From Ascoidea asiatica (Eukaryota > Ascomycota > Saccharomycetes > Ascoideales > Ascoideaceae), in assembly GCA_001600695.1 (NCBI GenBank), contig BCKQ01000009.1, forward strand, positions 372,001 through 436,000: 64,000 bases of DNA, read 5' to 3'. This document shows, one piece after another, positions 23,101-31,000 of this stretch. Within the stretch, counting starts at the first letter, position 1. The number at the start of each line of letters is the position of its first letter. The notes beneath the pieces were generated by a model, which was not told the origin of the DNA, did not search any database, and worked only from the letters and a program-made list of their open reading frames with translations. The position numbers were made by a program, and so were the translations under genes.

Positions 23101-24566
23101 ATGTTCTATCTACAGATATTCCAAATTCCCAAAACCGAGCAAATTCTCTAGTATTAAAGCTTTATCAAGAGATTTATGCTAGAACTTCTCTTTCTTTGAA
23201 AAATCGGGATCGATTTATTTTTAGAATTTCTTTATTTGTGATTTATAATAAGATACATTTGGGCCAAGAAATTTCTAATTTTTTGTCAGATATTTTTGAG
23301 ATATTATCTAAGCCAGTTGCCTCCGAAAAGGATATTAAGGATATTTTAGACTCTGTTTCAATTCCATATGGAACCTTGGATATTTCTTCCTTAATGAATA
23401 ATTTTTCTGAGGATATTTTGAAAGATGGTATTGGAGAGCAAGGGGAAAAATTTTCTTTGTTCAATCCTCTATTAAAAGCATTATTTCAAATCATTTCAAA
23501 ACCTCAATCTTTTATTGAAAATTTTTCCGAGCTTTGTTCTTTTCTATTTGATACAAAACTTCCTTCATTCTCTTTTATTTATGATCTGAGCTCTATAATT
23601 AAGGCACATACTGCTACTTTTGAACCTATACTTTTATGTTGTTCTGAAGGATATGATCCAACTTTTAAAGTACAAAATTTAACCTCGGAGTTTCATACTA
23701 AATTAACAGTTGTTGCAATGGGATCGGCTGAAGCTTTAGAAATAGTAAATCAAGAAATTAGAAAAGCTGCCAAAGAAGGTTATTGGGTATTAGTTCAAAA
23801 TGTGCAAATGGCTCATTCATGGTTAGAATATTTAGAAAAGCAGTTAGCCTCTTTATCTACTCATAGTAGGTTTAGACTTTTTTTAACTTGTAATTTTAGT
23901 TCAAATATTCCAACAACATTACTTAGAACTTCATATGTTTTAGTTTTTGAGAATCCTCCAGGAATTAAAACGTCCATGTTGGAATTATTCAAAGAAATCC
24001 CAAGAGAAAGAATTGAGAAAAAACCAGTTGAACGTAGACATGTTTATTTCTTAGCATCATGGTATTATTCAATTCTTCAAGAAAGATTAAGATTTGTTCC
24101 GATAGGACTAAGTAAAAGCTATGATTTCAATAATTCTGATTTTCTTTCAAGTTTATTTGTTTTAGACAGTTGGATAGATAAGGTTAGTGAAGATAGAATA
24201 AATATATCACCCGAATTAATACCATGGGAAGCAATTCAGAAATTAATAAGTGAAGTTGTTTATGGTGGAAAAGTTGAAAATATTAAGGATAAAGAATACT
24301 TAATTGAATTAAGTAAAAAAATATTTTGTGTTGAATCATTTGATATTGATTTCAACTTAATTGGAACGGAGGAGATTAAATTATTGGGGCCAGAAAGTAG
24401 AAATTTCGATGCCTATGAAAAATGGATATGGAAATTACCAGATATTGAACCTCCAAGTTGGATTGGTTTAGATGATGAAGTTGAAACAGTTATGAAAATT
24501 CAAGAAAGTAAAAAATTTTCCGAAAAAATTCTTGAGATTACAGAACTTGATTCAAGATCAGTTTAG
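11136..24566 (+). CDS. DYN1: Cytoplasmic dynein heavy chain
   Basis: 4476 codons without interruption, against about 4090 in S. cerevisiae Dyn1. The extra length is mainly in the tail, including an Asn-rich insertion at about residues 115-170. Order: N-terminal tail, linker, then six AAA modules. Walker A motifs are GPAGTGKT (2113-2120, AAA1), GKSGFGKT (2395-2402, AAA2), GPPGSGKT (2754-2761, AAA3) and GPSGSGKT (3094-3101, AAA4). AAA1 keeps the Walker B segment CCFDEFNR. The stalk coiled coil begins near 3330; the microtubule-binding domain includes LRSMGNPPEAVK near 3457-3468; the return helix spans about 3560-3650. AAA5 and AAA6 follow, and the protein ends soon after, without the long C-terminal cap of metazoan dyneins. 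Dynein positions the mitotic spindle in budding yeast. A light intermediate chain gene lies at 43.8 kb. Confidence 0.98.
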   Translation: MDFRSILSFNQSSKPSTISNKHDSSNDEIGEDSILSITSNNEEKSDDDKAKSNSPLKASKLIDFIFNLSKILQAAALDDVVYYNNPRSISLCNDFIAKDSPSTIFVIKIQLPQNKKNDNNLLLDPIIPSNDGNQANQNQNLNSNLNDNININNKSSNSNSNSKSQPKYYFLLLNQLIPLNQVISTIVVIKQKGSLLNNIPIDSQLQIINLPSQPSLNNNNTLQNNDDNNENNDNNNDNDTNIIAESEKKSIFSSNDDRKSYDSLRTLINLGVSPYFEALTQTSINPININEASINDIINNSGQINNQSNKLDSLINPNLNNIQPNEDDNSGAIGSARKKINELILSLQHIQQSVQTPDLSLTVHPIIKNAIEQCDLDNNNKDPIDFIPDNLLSDSNFLNHLQSIVNDWVKSVQSITKLSRDPSDGSAADEINFWTSMESALLSIQDQLNSPEITLTLEILKKAKRFYAAVSLLSDTGLKESLAVANRYNQLMKDLPLDELLSASIPKKVEEAIILIMNHLKKIRVTNYPISRVLPFVEVISSDVDLRLKSIIRSLNLMYLNYDEFIIKYQEINSVFQVWDRQIKEFTNLARELLRKRSEKFIFIRINSKTKLLKERLEYVSAFRSRHNELITTLNSIINTTNKNFVNFKFTNNINPINEMEFAFDSVRNVDIANTSSEGEKAWYSSEKVYNSRAQKVETAIVMMLRNILSNAKTANEMFSVFTKFNFLLSRPSINDSIQEYQTQLLEIVKRDINNLHKHFSRQSESRKLLRIRDLPPTASAIIWAKQVQRKLDFLLNRLELILGKNWTEYPEGLKIFLESVVFKKKLDTNPIYNGWLNEVMNTNIKGSLELNIFKIVRNSASELNESLGLIVNFDSKLILIFKEVRNICWLGFQVPHSIINNARLIRKVYPFAISLNEALKVFYESLNIYKELKEISILLREKKEELFRLVHNCFEIKWEDLSKAYDLSQISFLMNEENKSVQPNGNSDNIQSRLINSNDLIENKYLTNVLSLQKQVSVFDTKLDKLQKFKFNLSVCLDDMLKCPYNKSSFENILSTIQKLVNEIILEDYSNIVTLVSKINMKIEKILISRCSTIIVVWIQLLKGEYYESQDDFSDSIFTSLLMAEKDLGAFQQEKNQIELKNLINYVKLLLPVCRHEIVLRDEAISVYPPIENAKLLWIYNLQKCIKIVQDLQIISDNSFDVQVDGNTSNIRTSEKLQRTFNKTSSQKRNSSEKRCFSRISESSAIFKKIENCFIIIESRFREGKKYIESWINFQSLYDLRLEDVYKQLGTDILDWIEVLNEIRQSKQTFDTVETNKKFGTFLIVDYEQAQMRVNAKYDVWQKQIIFKFSEILNLQMKGVHREILNAKQYIEKTRMDFSLTKNIVQLISNAYKIKGSISLWQEHLNLFSQGQAFLSRHRFRFSSEWLYFEQIEGDFSSLSQTLERRLATIDDQMDVISKRIESESSRVNELIFNLKQTWSLKKPVSGNIIPSVALALLKNFETQTTDLKSEKDLLLEASRILSLSINEDRTLLNLNEEIKDLTNVWSSIEVLWRSLEDLRLLDFDSINPRLVNSQLQQLLFRARTMPTRVRQYAAFEEIQNIIKGYIKVNPLVTDLRSDSIKPRHWQDLFEKLNARDLKLNSISLGDIYNLQLEMNQAIVKSIVAQANGEKVLEDSLGKITENWTTTTFTLFNYKSKCRLIKDWNVLFEQCSDDLGVLATMHHSTFFKIFEKEVLQWEDKLNQLLTLFNMWIEVQKLWVYLEGIFGDKKLDIINLLPIESSRFNNITSEYFLIMKRIFKSLLVIESLNNENVQDNMQRYLDALSKVKKSLNDYLEKQRELFPRFYFVGNEDLLEIIGNANDVIHVGKHLKKMFSGISGIIYDDPYIKGITSSEGEQVLFCNPIMKPSSLNEWLKEVEIETKITLSVLLGESILEFQKFFSSENEMDTLFEWLKKFPAQVCLLTSQVVWSDETETQLLKGDISGLSDLKITFNNLLKKLAAVSTENFNLVDRKKLEILTIEFVHERDVISDLVDNNISSVANYLWTSQQTFWYDKSLEDYTKRLVVKQANVQFNYGFEYLGVPDRLVYTPLTNQCFLAMTQASAQKLGGSPYGPAGTGKTETVKALGQNLGKMVLVFCCDEFFDFQAISRILFGICRVGVWCCFDEFNRLQSSILSSVSSQIEKIEMGLLSNKTVELSGKSAIVNKNSGIFITMNPTYAGRSNLPENLKKLFRSFSMDKPNREIIAEVILVSQGFISAKEIALIISDFFLDLQNSSTNQLHYDFGLRAIKSILINCGKIKRKGKISDERKLAFKSIKSTIAPKLVSDDVPIFTSLMKKYFPNFSLESDDSEYDPTLNALKKVTLNDNYAASESWIRKALQLYDIQGTHHGFILVGKSGFGKTVLWRELLKAMNLVDQIDNIIYTIDCKVMSKESLYGSLDSATRDWSDGLFTSILRKIGGNLRGELTKRIWIVFDGDIDPEWVENLNSVLDDNKILTLPSGERIDLPPNVRLVFEVDSLKYTTPATISRCGMIWFGESLIGSDSFINHFITELKTSAIDDAEDIISAIQSTGTAFLDVQKKIASSIEDVLTKNLFCDSIQLSKRLVHIMPFDEVHCINSFFSILKSYVRKLLAFISTNMTLLGEDFSAYCFKSVILSLYLGFAGSCDSNGRSEFSSFLSQAYDLGIKDDSLVFDYDISLPEADWIPWLTKVPKVELETHSITRPDVIIPTLDTVRHEDLIYSIINEHKALLLCGPPGSGKTMTLFTALRKSPNLQSIELNFSKETSPSLLIKTLEQYCEYKRTPNGMSLAPTTPGKWLVIFCDEVNLPAADKYGTQRVISFIRQLIEKGGLYKNNQWITIKNIQFVFACNPPVDAGRNPLTLRFLRHVCLLTVDYPERLSLTQIYETFNSSILKIVPQLRYASSQLTSAMLTVFTECSKKFTPDNQVHYIFSPRELTRWVRGIYEAIKQVDTLELDNLVRLWAHEALRLFHDRLVGLEDRSWVFELLRTVVVENFPNVNAEISLKQPILYSNWLSLNYAPVQVNELRQFVKERLRVFSDEELDVNLILYDDLLDHVLRIDRVLRQPQGHLILVGPSGSGKTTLSRFVSWINGLKIVQLNVSRKYTLQDFDNTLRDLLRRTGSLGEKICFIVDESNIKETAFLERMNTLLANSEIPGLFNGDELSSLMTTCMDHSQSQGLLLDTQEELYKWFTQQITENLHVIFTINNPNDPNSPQIISSPALFNRCVLNWMGDWTDSTLFQVASAKIQSLPADMPDYKKPDEFFQSVPQYVDTFRDVLVDALVYFHRIHIDYNIGVHPPSKTPGNFLTLLSNFAQIFIKKEEELQEHQKHINMGLDKLRDTVLEVKDLKENLFEEQGKLKKKETEAKQMLDHILTDQNQAERKQEASLQIQQALEVQEVEVSKRRNVVMDDLAMAEPAVIEAQNGVKNIKKQHLTELRSMGNPPEAVKLTMESVCILLGFDANTWREVQQIMRRDDFIANIVNYNSEEQLTPDVRQYMEREYLSRPSFNYQAVNRASKACGPLLQWVEAQIRYASILERIAPLREEVFLIEKEAKQTKAKLIAIDEMIQELKESIEELKLSYQNLITDTQNIKGKITSIQSKVERCVSLLENLTIERKRWAKSIHEFSRQRRCLSGNSMLAAAFLSYGGYYDQKGRDKLTRLWREKLTTSAIEYNPNLRVIEYLSNPGQVLKWQEFGLPNDNLSTENLILIDGEEKYPFIIDPTGKIVDIISAAFAPRKLIITSFLDDGFVKQLENALRFGSAILIQDAEHFDPIISRVLSKEIQRAGGRSLIRLGKQEIDCSPNFKMFIQTKDPLVKIPPHISCRTTIVNFTVTESSLESQSLNMTVKKERPDVEEQRVELIKLHGEYKVRLRFLEDRLLHLLSNTDGNILNNDEVITTLENLKVESKEIETKMEETAHVMQTVEKILEKYNILSLNCSAIFSLLDKLKVLNPFYQFSLNYFIRIFEYVLSTDIPNSQNRANSLVLKLYQEIYARTSLSLKNRDRFIFRISLFVIYNKIHLGQEISNFLSDIFEILSKPVASEKDIKDILDSVSIPYGTLDISSLMNNFSEDILKDGIGEQGEKFSLFNPLLKALFQIISKPQSFIENFSELCSFLFDTKLPSFSFIYDLSSIIKAHTATFEPILLCCSEGYDPTFKVQNLTSEFHTKLTVVAMGSAEALEIVNQEIRKAAKEGYWVLVQNVQMAHSWLEYLEKQLASLSTHSRFRLFLTCNFSSNIPTTLLRTSYVLVFENPPGIKTSMLELFKEIPRERIEKKPVERRHVYFLASWYYSILQERLRFVPIGLSKSYDFNNSDFLSSLFVLDSWIDKVSEDRINISPELIPWEAIQKLISEVVYGGKVENIKDKEYLIELSKKIFCVESFDIDFNLIGTEEIKLLGPESRNFDAYEKWIWKLPDIEPPSWIGLDDEVETVMKIQESKKFSEKILEITELDSRSV

Positions 24567-24884
24567 GGTATTAATGTTTATATTGTATTTTTTTTTTTTA
24601 ACGATCAATTATAATTATTATTCCTTTTGTACAAACTAATTTTTTTTTTTAAATTTTGGAAGTATTTTATAGCTTCTATTTGCTTGCTTAATTTTTTTAT
24701 CACACTTTTTATTATACTTTTTATTATACTTTTTTTATTACATTTTTATTTACATTTTGGATTACAATTTTGATTACTTTTTTTAATTAGTAATCAATCA
24801 TTTAATGTTAATTTCATACATTTTATATATTTATTATAAATCATTCAATTAATTATATAATTTTTTAATCAAATTTCAGTTTTA
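24567..24884. other. Convergent 3' region DYN1 / AHA1
   Basis: 318 bp, almost pure A/T, with T-rich repeats of the type TTTTATTATACT around 24700-24740. It probably holds the 3' ends and polyadenylation signals of both genes. No gene was seen. Confidence 0.65.
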
Positions 24885-25949
24885 TCATAAAACTAAACCA
24901 AAACCAAAAGTAATTTTAATTGATTTGATATAATAATCATTAAAATTTTTTTCAGTTCTATCCTCTTCACCAACTGGAATACCATTAAATTTTGCAATTA
25001 ATTTTGTATCAGAATCAGATTGATAAAATGTAATTAATAAATCAGCATAGTGATTTTTTTTCCAATCATTTAATCTCCAAGTCATTTTAATTTCTTTATT
25101 TGGTATAAGATTTAAAATTTTTCCAGAAATATTATCATTAAATAAAGAATAAGTCGAATTAATTTTTGGTTGAATAATTGAATTTGATCTAGTCCAGGCT
25201 TGAACTCTATTTTGATCTAAGAAAGTTATATATAATTGTTCTGCGGTTGTATTAAAAGTTGATTCTATATGTAAAGTTGAAGTATTATATTTTGGAATAT
25301 TTGAATCACTATTTGAATTATTACTGATAATTTCTTGTTTATATTTTTTTTCTTCTTTAGGTTTTTTCTCTTCAATATGTGAATTTGTATTTGAAGTTGT
25401 ATTAGTTATAGATGTAGTTGTGGATGTAGATTGATTTGATAAAGTTAATTTTGAATGAACTTGATTTTTAGGTACTTGAATATCATCTGAATTTTGATTA
25501 ATTAAACTATTTGAAAATTTAGATAATTTCAATCTTAATAAAGGAATTAAAAAAGATCTAATATTTTTTTTAATTAAAGATTCATCGAAATTTGAATTTT
25601 GATTTAAAATTGAGATCAAAAATTGAAAATCATCAATTTCAGTATCATAAGCAACTTCAGGTATTGTAATTGTACCATTAATATTAATATTTGTATTTTC
25701 TTTATTATTTGAATTTGAAATAATATAATTAAATGATAAAATTAATTTTAAATCAAATAAACTTATAACTTTACCTTTTCTTTGAGAAAGTTCAACATCA
25801 CCTTCAATTGAATCAATTTTATTTATTTTAATTGAAATTTTATCATTTGAATAATTTAAATTTAATAAATTTTCATTGAAATATTTTTTAGACCAATCCA
25901 TACAATTTTTATTGACCCAATGCCAATTATTTGGATTATTTACAACCAT
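24885..25949 (-). CDS. AHA1: Hsp90 co-chaperone and ATPase activator Aha1
   Basis: 354 codons from the ATG at 25949. The open frame extends 19 codons further, but the family starts MVVNNPNNWHW, which is exactly the sequence after this internal ATG. The N-terminal Aha1 domain (residues about 1-155) begins with the NNPNNWHW motif that stimulates Hsp90. A Ser/Thr/Asn linker (about 165-225) leads to a START-like AHSA1 domain at the C-terminus (about 225-354), which ends in a conserved-looking TFGFGLVL. Aha1 binds the Hsp90 middle domain and accelerates ATP hydrolysis in the cytosol. The gene converges on DYN1. Confidence 0.95.
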   Translation of the reverse strand: MVVNNPNNWHWVNKNCMDWSKKYFNENLLNLNYSNDKISIKINKIDSIEGDVELSQRKGKVISLFDLKLILSFNYIISNSNNKENTNININGTITIPEVAYDTEIDDFQFLISILNQNSNFDESLIKKNIRSFLIPLLRLKLSKFSNSLINQNSDDIQVPKNQVHSKLTLSNQSTSTTTSITNTTSNTNSHIEEKKPKEEKKYKQEIISNNSNSDSNIPKYNTSTLHIESTFNTTAEQLYITFLDQNRVQAWTRSNSIIQPKINSTYSLFNDNISGKILNLIPNKEIKMTWRLNDWKKNHYADLLITFYQSDSDTKLIAKFNGIPVGEEDRTEKNFNDYYIKSIKITFGFGLVL

Positions 25950-26356
25950 TTCGATTAATTGAAGAATGAATAACAAGTTTTTATTAGTTTTTAGATTTTC
26001 TATCAATTATTTATTTATTTAATAATTATTTATTGATTATTTATTGATTATTTATTGATTATTTATTGATTCATTTATTTACCTATATATCTCATCACTT
26101 TATATATTTATTGAAATGTTTATATTTTGTGTTATTATCGATGAATGGTATAGAAAATTCTAGAATTAGCACGGAAGAGGCCAAATATTTGGTAGTTCTT
26201 TTTACGATTAATACGGTAGAAACGGTTGAATTTAATAAAACAAAAAAGAATAGAATAGAATATAGAATATAATAGTGTTAAGTTATATTTAGTATTTTAA
26301 ATAAATAAGAATTGATATATGACTATAGATATAAATTAAATCATTTAAGAAGACAA
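25950..26356. other. Intergenic region AHA1-SOD2
   Basis: 407 bp holding the AHA1 promoter and SOD2 3' end, both genes on the minus strand. It contains the 11-bp tandem repeat at 26026-26069. No gene is supported. Confidence 0.65.
26026..26069 (+). repeat. Four tandem copies of an 11-bp unit
   Basis: TTATTTATTGA is repeated four times without mismatch, about 80 bp upstream of the AHA1 start codon. It is a minisatellite-like repeat inside the AHA1 promoter or 5' UTR. Confidence 0.9.
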
Positions 26357-27055
26357 TTAAGATTGTTGGAATCTTTTATCAGCTTCATTCCAATTAATTA
26401 CATTCCAAATAGCTTTGAAGTAATCAGCTTTTTGATTTTGATATTGTAAATAATAAGCATGTTCCCAAGCATCAATTGCAATTAATGGTTTTAAATTACC
26501 AGAAACAGTATCTTGATTATATCTTTGTACAACTTCAATTGAATTATTATCAGTATTTTTAACAATAAAAGCCCAACCAGAACCTTGAATTCCAGCTAAT
26601 TTTGAATTTGTTAAAGAAATTAAATTATCAATTGAACCATATTGATTATTAATTTTTTCAATTAATGGAGACTCTTTAATTGAATTAAAATTTTCTAAAC
26701 CACCTTTATCTTTTGATGGAGATAAATTTTTCCAAAATAAACAATGATTAATATAACCACCACCATGAAATTTAATATTTTGTTGTAAAGCAACAGTTTT
26801 AAGATAATCATTAGCTAATTTAGCTTCAGCATGTTGTTCAATTGCTTGATTATAACCATTAACATAAGTTTGATGATGTTTTTTATAATGTAATTCATTA
26901 ATTTTACCAGAAATAAAAGGTTCTAAATCACCAAAATCCCAATCTAATTCAGGTAAAGTAACTTTTGATCTTGTTAAAGATGGTGAAAATTTCTTTAATG
27001 AATTAATTGATAAAGATCTTGAAGAAATTGAAGATGCAGATTTTAAGGAAAACAT
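26357..27055 (-). CDS. SOD2: Mitochondrial manganese superoxide dismutase
   Basis: 232 codons. Residues 1-30 are Ser/Lys/Arg-rich without acidic residues, a typical matrix-targeting presequence. The mature enzyme starts near KVTLPELDWDFGDLEPFISG. Metal ligands are visible: His56 in NELHYKKHHQTY, His104 in GGGYINHCLFWKNL, and Asp195 and His199 in DAWEHAYYLQY. The GGGYINH context and Gln in GIQGSGW are typical of the Mn-dependent mitochondrial form. It dismutates superoxide in the matrix. TTACGTAA and TGACGTAA sites lie about 405 and 437 bp upstream, which fits stress control by bZIP factors (inference). Confidence 0.97.
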   Translation of the reverse strand: MFSLKSASSISSRSLSINSLKKFSPSLTRSKVTLPELDWDFGDLEPFISGKINELHYKKHHQTYVNGYNQAIEQHAEAKLANDYLKTVALQQNIKFHGGGYINHCLFWKNLSPSKDKGGLENFNSIKESPLIEKINNQYGSIDNLISLTNSKLAGIQGSGWAFIVKNTDNNSIEVVQRYNQDTVSGNLKPLIAIDAWEHAYYLQYQNQKADYFKAIWNVINWNEADKRFQQS

Positions 27056-27459
27056 TTTTTTTATTAATGGATTTTGAAATTGATTATAATTTGATTGAAC
27101 TCAATTGAACTTAGCTGAAGTCAATTGGAGAGGCAGTTTGTTTTATATCAAAAAAATAAGTAAATTGAATTGAATTAAATGAATTGAATTTGAATTAGAA
27201 CTAAATCAATTTAAATCAGTTTGAATTGAGTTGGAGATCTTAGTATATTTTTGAGCTAGAATCGAAGTTGCTAGTAATACTGCGGTGGAGACCAATGCAA
27301 CGGATGCAATGGCAAATAAGAGACTGTGATTTGACAAGCAGAAAATGTTTTCTCCTTCTCGGTTTCGAAAACAGCAGCAGCACAAGGAGAAGAACAAAGC
27401 AAAAACAGAGGTCAGCTGACTAGCCCATATTCCGAGGGTAAGCCTGAATGCACAGCCAT

Positions 27460-27467
27460 TTACGTAA
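27460..27467. promoter_or_regulatory. Yap-type bZIP site TTACGTAA
   Basis: A perfect palindromic TTACGTAA, the high-affinity site of fungal Yap/AP-1 factors, lies 405 bp upstream of SOD2. Function is inferred from motif and target gene only. Confidence 0.45.
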
Positions 27468-27480
27468 TGCATAAACAAGC

Positions 27481-27545
27481 GTGGCTAAAAATGACGTAAT
27501 AAAACATTGGTATAGAGACCACATTAGTGGTTCTTTTCTAGCCAC
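27481..27545. repeat. Nested inverted repeat
   Basis: The outer arms GTGGCTA (27481-27487) and TAGCCAC (27539-27545) enclose an inner hairpin ACCAC (27518-27522), loop ATTA, GTGGT (27527-27531). The AAAA next to the left arm also pairs with the TTTT near the right arm, allowing one bulge. Confidence 0.7.
27492..27499. promoter_or_regulatory. CRE-like site TGACGTAA
   Basis: An ATF/CREB-type element (Sko1 or Aca1 class in yeast) lies 25 bp from the Yap-type site, within the arms of an inverted repeat. Binding is inferred. Confidence 0.4.
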
Positions 27546-27566
27546 AATATTTTTTTGAGTTTTTTT

Positions 27567-27649
27567 GCACTGCCACCGTGCCGCGTGCTTCTCCGATTTG
27601 GCGACCTGTGGCGGTGCTCTGTTTCCTGCCTCCTGTCTCCTGGCAGTGC
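27567..27649. repeat. GC-rich dyad, possible structured RNA or protein site
   Basis: Perfect 9-bp arms GCACTGCCA (27567-27575) and TGGCAGTGC (27641-27649) enclose a GC-rich 65-bp interior with a further CACCG/CGGTG pairing. It is about 60 percent G+C in a window that is near 25 percent. Confidence 0.6.
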
Positions 27650-28060
27650 TCTGTCAGTGTCTTTTATACTCGCTTACTGTCTTTACTACTGCTTGTTATT
27701 GTTTTGTTATTCTTATTGTTGAATGTGGTAATGTTACTATCAATATCAACATATAATATACAAATAACTAATATATTTATCAATACATCTTTATTTATAT
27801 CTATAATTATAATCAAATCAATCAAATCAATCAAATTAACCAAATAATTCAAATTATTCATACTTCTATTGGTTCTCAAGTATATTACATTCCATATATT
27901 CAGGATATTCAGTTCTTATTATATTCATTTATTCGCGTTCTTCTTTTTTCAATCATTTCATTATTTCATCGTTTCATTCTTTCGTTATATATCCTTAATT
28001 TTTTTTCATTTCTTTCATTCCTTTTTTAATATTTTATGATATACTTCAAATTTATAAATA

Positions 28061-31000
28061 ATGTCTTCCAGAAAAAGATCTGTTAAAGATTTTCAATTTG
28101 GCCAAAGAATTGGTGAAGGTTCATATTCAACAGTCTATAAAGCAATTGATATAAATAATAAAAAAATATTTGCAATTAAAATACTTTCAAAAAATCATAT
28201 AGTTAAAGAAAAAAAAATTAAATATGTTAATATTGAAAAAATGACTTTAAATATCTTAGGTAAACATCCAGGTATTGTAACTTTATATTATACTTTTCAA
28301 GATAATTTATCTTTATATTTTGTTTTAGATTTTGCTGAATTTGGTGAACTTTTATCTTTAATTAGAAAATTATCAAGTTTAAATGAATTTTCAATAAAAT
28401 ATTATCTTTTACAATTAATTGATGCAATTGAATTTATGCATTTAAAAGGTGTAATTCATAGAGATTTAAAACCTGAAAATATTTTATTAAATCATGATAT
28501 GAAATTAATGATAACTGATTTTGGCGCTGCAAAAATTTTAAATCCAATTCCAAATAAAAAAAAAATAAAGAAAAAAAAAAATATCAATAATAATAATAAC
28601 GATAGTGATAATGATATTTATACTGATAATGATTATGATAATCTGGATAATGATAATCTGTTATCCAATAATAGTGAAAACAATAACAATAATGATATGA
28701 ATAACAACGACGATAACGATAATGATAATGACCAAAAAACAGCTTCTTTTGTAGGCACTGCAGAATATGTTTCTCCAGAATTATTACAATATAATAAATG
28801 TGGTTTTGAATCTGATATTTGGGCAATTGGTTGTATAATTTTTCAATTTTTAACTGGTAATCCTCCTTTTAAAGCAAAAACTGAATATTTAACATTTCAA
28901 AAAATTATAAATTTAGATTATAATTTTCCAAAATTTTATATACCATTATATTTAAAAGATTTAATAATTAAAATTTTAATCATTAATCCAAAAAAAAGAT
29001 TAAGTTTAAAACAAATTAAGAATCATTATTTTTTTAATGATATAAATTGGAATGATAAAAATCAAATTTGGTCAAAAAATCCACCAAAATTACAACCTTA
29101 TAATCCTTTGATTTATAAAAATTTACCAAATAATTTAAAAAATATACCTTTAAAAATGCCAGTTCTAGAAACAACAAAACAAAATAAATTTAATAATTCA
29201 AATGTTATTAGATTAGTTAAAAAAAATAAAATTAATACTAAATCAACTTTAGATTTAATTAATAATACTTATGTTCCAGATTCAACTCCTTCTTATAATC
29301 AAATTTTATCTCCACATTTAAAAAAAATTAATTCAAATACTCCTTCTATAACTCCTTCAGTTAAAACAAATCCTCAACAAATTCCAAATAATAACAGTAC
29401 TAATACTAATAAAATTGTAACTCCAAAATCAAATTATCACTCTTTCCCAAATCATCCAGTTCAATACACAAATAATCAAATCCCAAATCAAAACCAATAT
29501 CCATATCAATATCAAAACCATTATTCAAATCAGTATCAAAATCAATATCCAATTCAAAGCCAAGTTCAAAATCATTATCAATATCAAACTCCTAATCAAA
29601 CCCCAAATCATAATCAAACTCCAAATCATAATCAAAGCCAAATTCAAAATCAAAATACAGGTCCAATTCCAATAATATCTCATAACACGGGTCCTAATGT
29701 AAATATTTCTAAAAAAATTAATATAAAAACCATAAATAATAATAATGCAAATGCAAATACAAATTCTAATTATATGTCTAAAAAATTATCTTCTCCTAAA
29801 ATCAGCTCGCCAAAAATTAATTCACCAAAAATCAATTCTCCTAAATTTATTTCAAAAAAATCTTCATTTTCTTCTTCAAATAATCAAAATATTCAAAATA
29901 TCAAAGATACCAAAATCATTAAAAATTCTCCAAATAATTTAAATAATTTTGATAATGAAAATTCTGTCAACTCTCCTTTAAATTTGCCAATATTATCTCC
30001 CAAAATTAAACCAAAAAAATTATTTCAAACTACACTTCCTAATAACTTAAGTAATTCAACTAGTAGTTTAAATGATGAAATTCTAAATTTGGAAAATGAT
30101 TTTCAAAATATTCAACTTTCTTCAAGTCAAAGTGAAAACCAAATTCAAAATCAGAATCAAAAGCAAACTCCTTTTCCTTTACATTATCAACATACTGCTC
30201 CAAATTCCAGTCGAAGCAGTCCTTCTTTATCTCAACCTATTCATTATCAACATACCGCTCCACAATTAATCAATAACCCTAATAATTCTTTTATTCATAA
30301 TATCAATAATGGATTCAATAATGATATTAATAATCAACATAACAATGGCTTTACTAATGTACCTATTACCTCAAATAAACATATTATTTCTGAAAAAAAG
30401 CTTGAATTTGAAAAATATGTTAATACTGTGAACAATAATAAATCAAATAATTGTCCTACTTCACCTGTTAGTAAAAATAAGAAAAATAATAATAATAATA
30501 CTACTATCAATAATATTATAACTCAAAATGCCATTAATAAAGAAAATTCAATCAAAAAAACTCCAAAACAATCTACAAACTACAATATCAATAAAAATCC
30601 AATTACTCCTTCAAATCCTAATTTTCTTCACCATGCATATACAATGCAGGATAGAATTATTCAGTTGGATCAAAAAACAACTTTACCATCAGCTCAGTTT
30701 TCCCAAAATAATAGTTCAATTGAAAATATTGTTTCCTTCCAAAATCAAAAAAGAGCTCATCCTTATGCTTTTATGAGACAGAAAGCATTTCAAAATCAAG
30801 TTTCTTCACCGAATTTTAATACCTATCAACAACAAAATGTTCCAGTTTCAAAAAGAAATAATCTTGGGTTATTCTTAGAGACTTCTAATAATGCTAATAA
30901 TGATAACGAAAGTATGTTCTTATTCGAAAATAGAGATGACCTGATGAAATCTTCAAGTTCTAATGATTTTAATTTTCAAAAACCATTGGAATCATCTATG

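Larger units (their letters stand above)
27056..28060. other. Divergent promoter SOD2 / PKH
   Basis: 1005 bp between divergent genes. It holds two bZIP-type sites (27460 and 27492), an inverted repeat at 27481-27545 and a GC-rich dyad at 27567-27649, followed by pyrimidine-rich sequence leading to the kinase start. Short frames on both strands (27206-27478, 27565-27879) overlap each other and lack domains; I do not call them genes. Confidence 0.65.

Noticed and set aside
25950-26006. Upstream 19-codon extension of AHA1
   Set aside because: The family N-terminus MVVNNPNNWHW starts exactly at the internal ATG at 25949; the extension has no conserved sequence.
27206-27879. Several 60-90 codon frames on both strands upstream of the PKH gene
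   Set aside because: They overlap in multiple frames and lie in a promoter with GC-rich islands; none has a recognisable motif or gene-like codon use.
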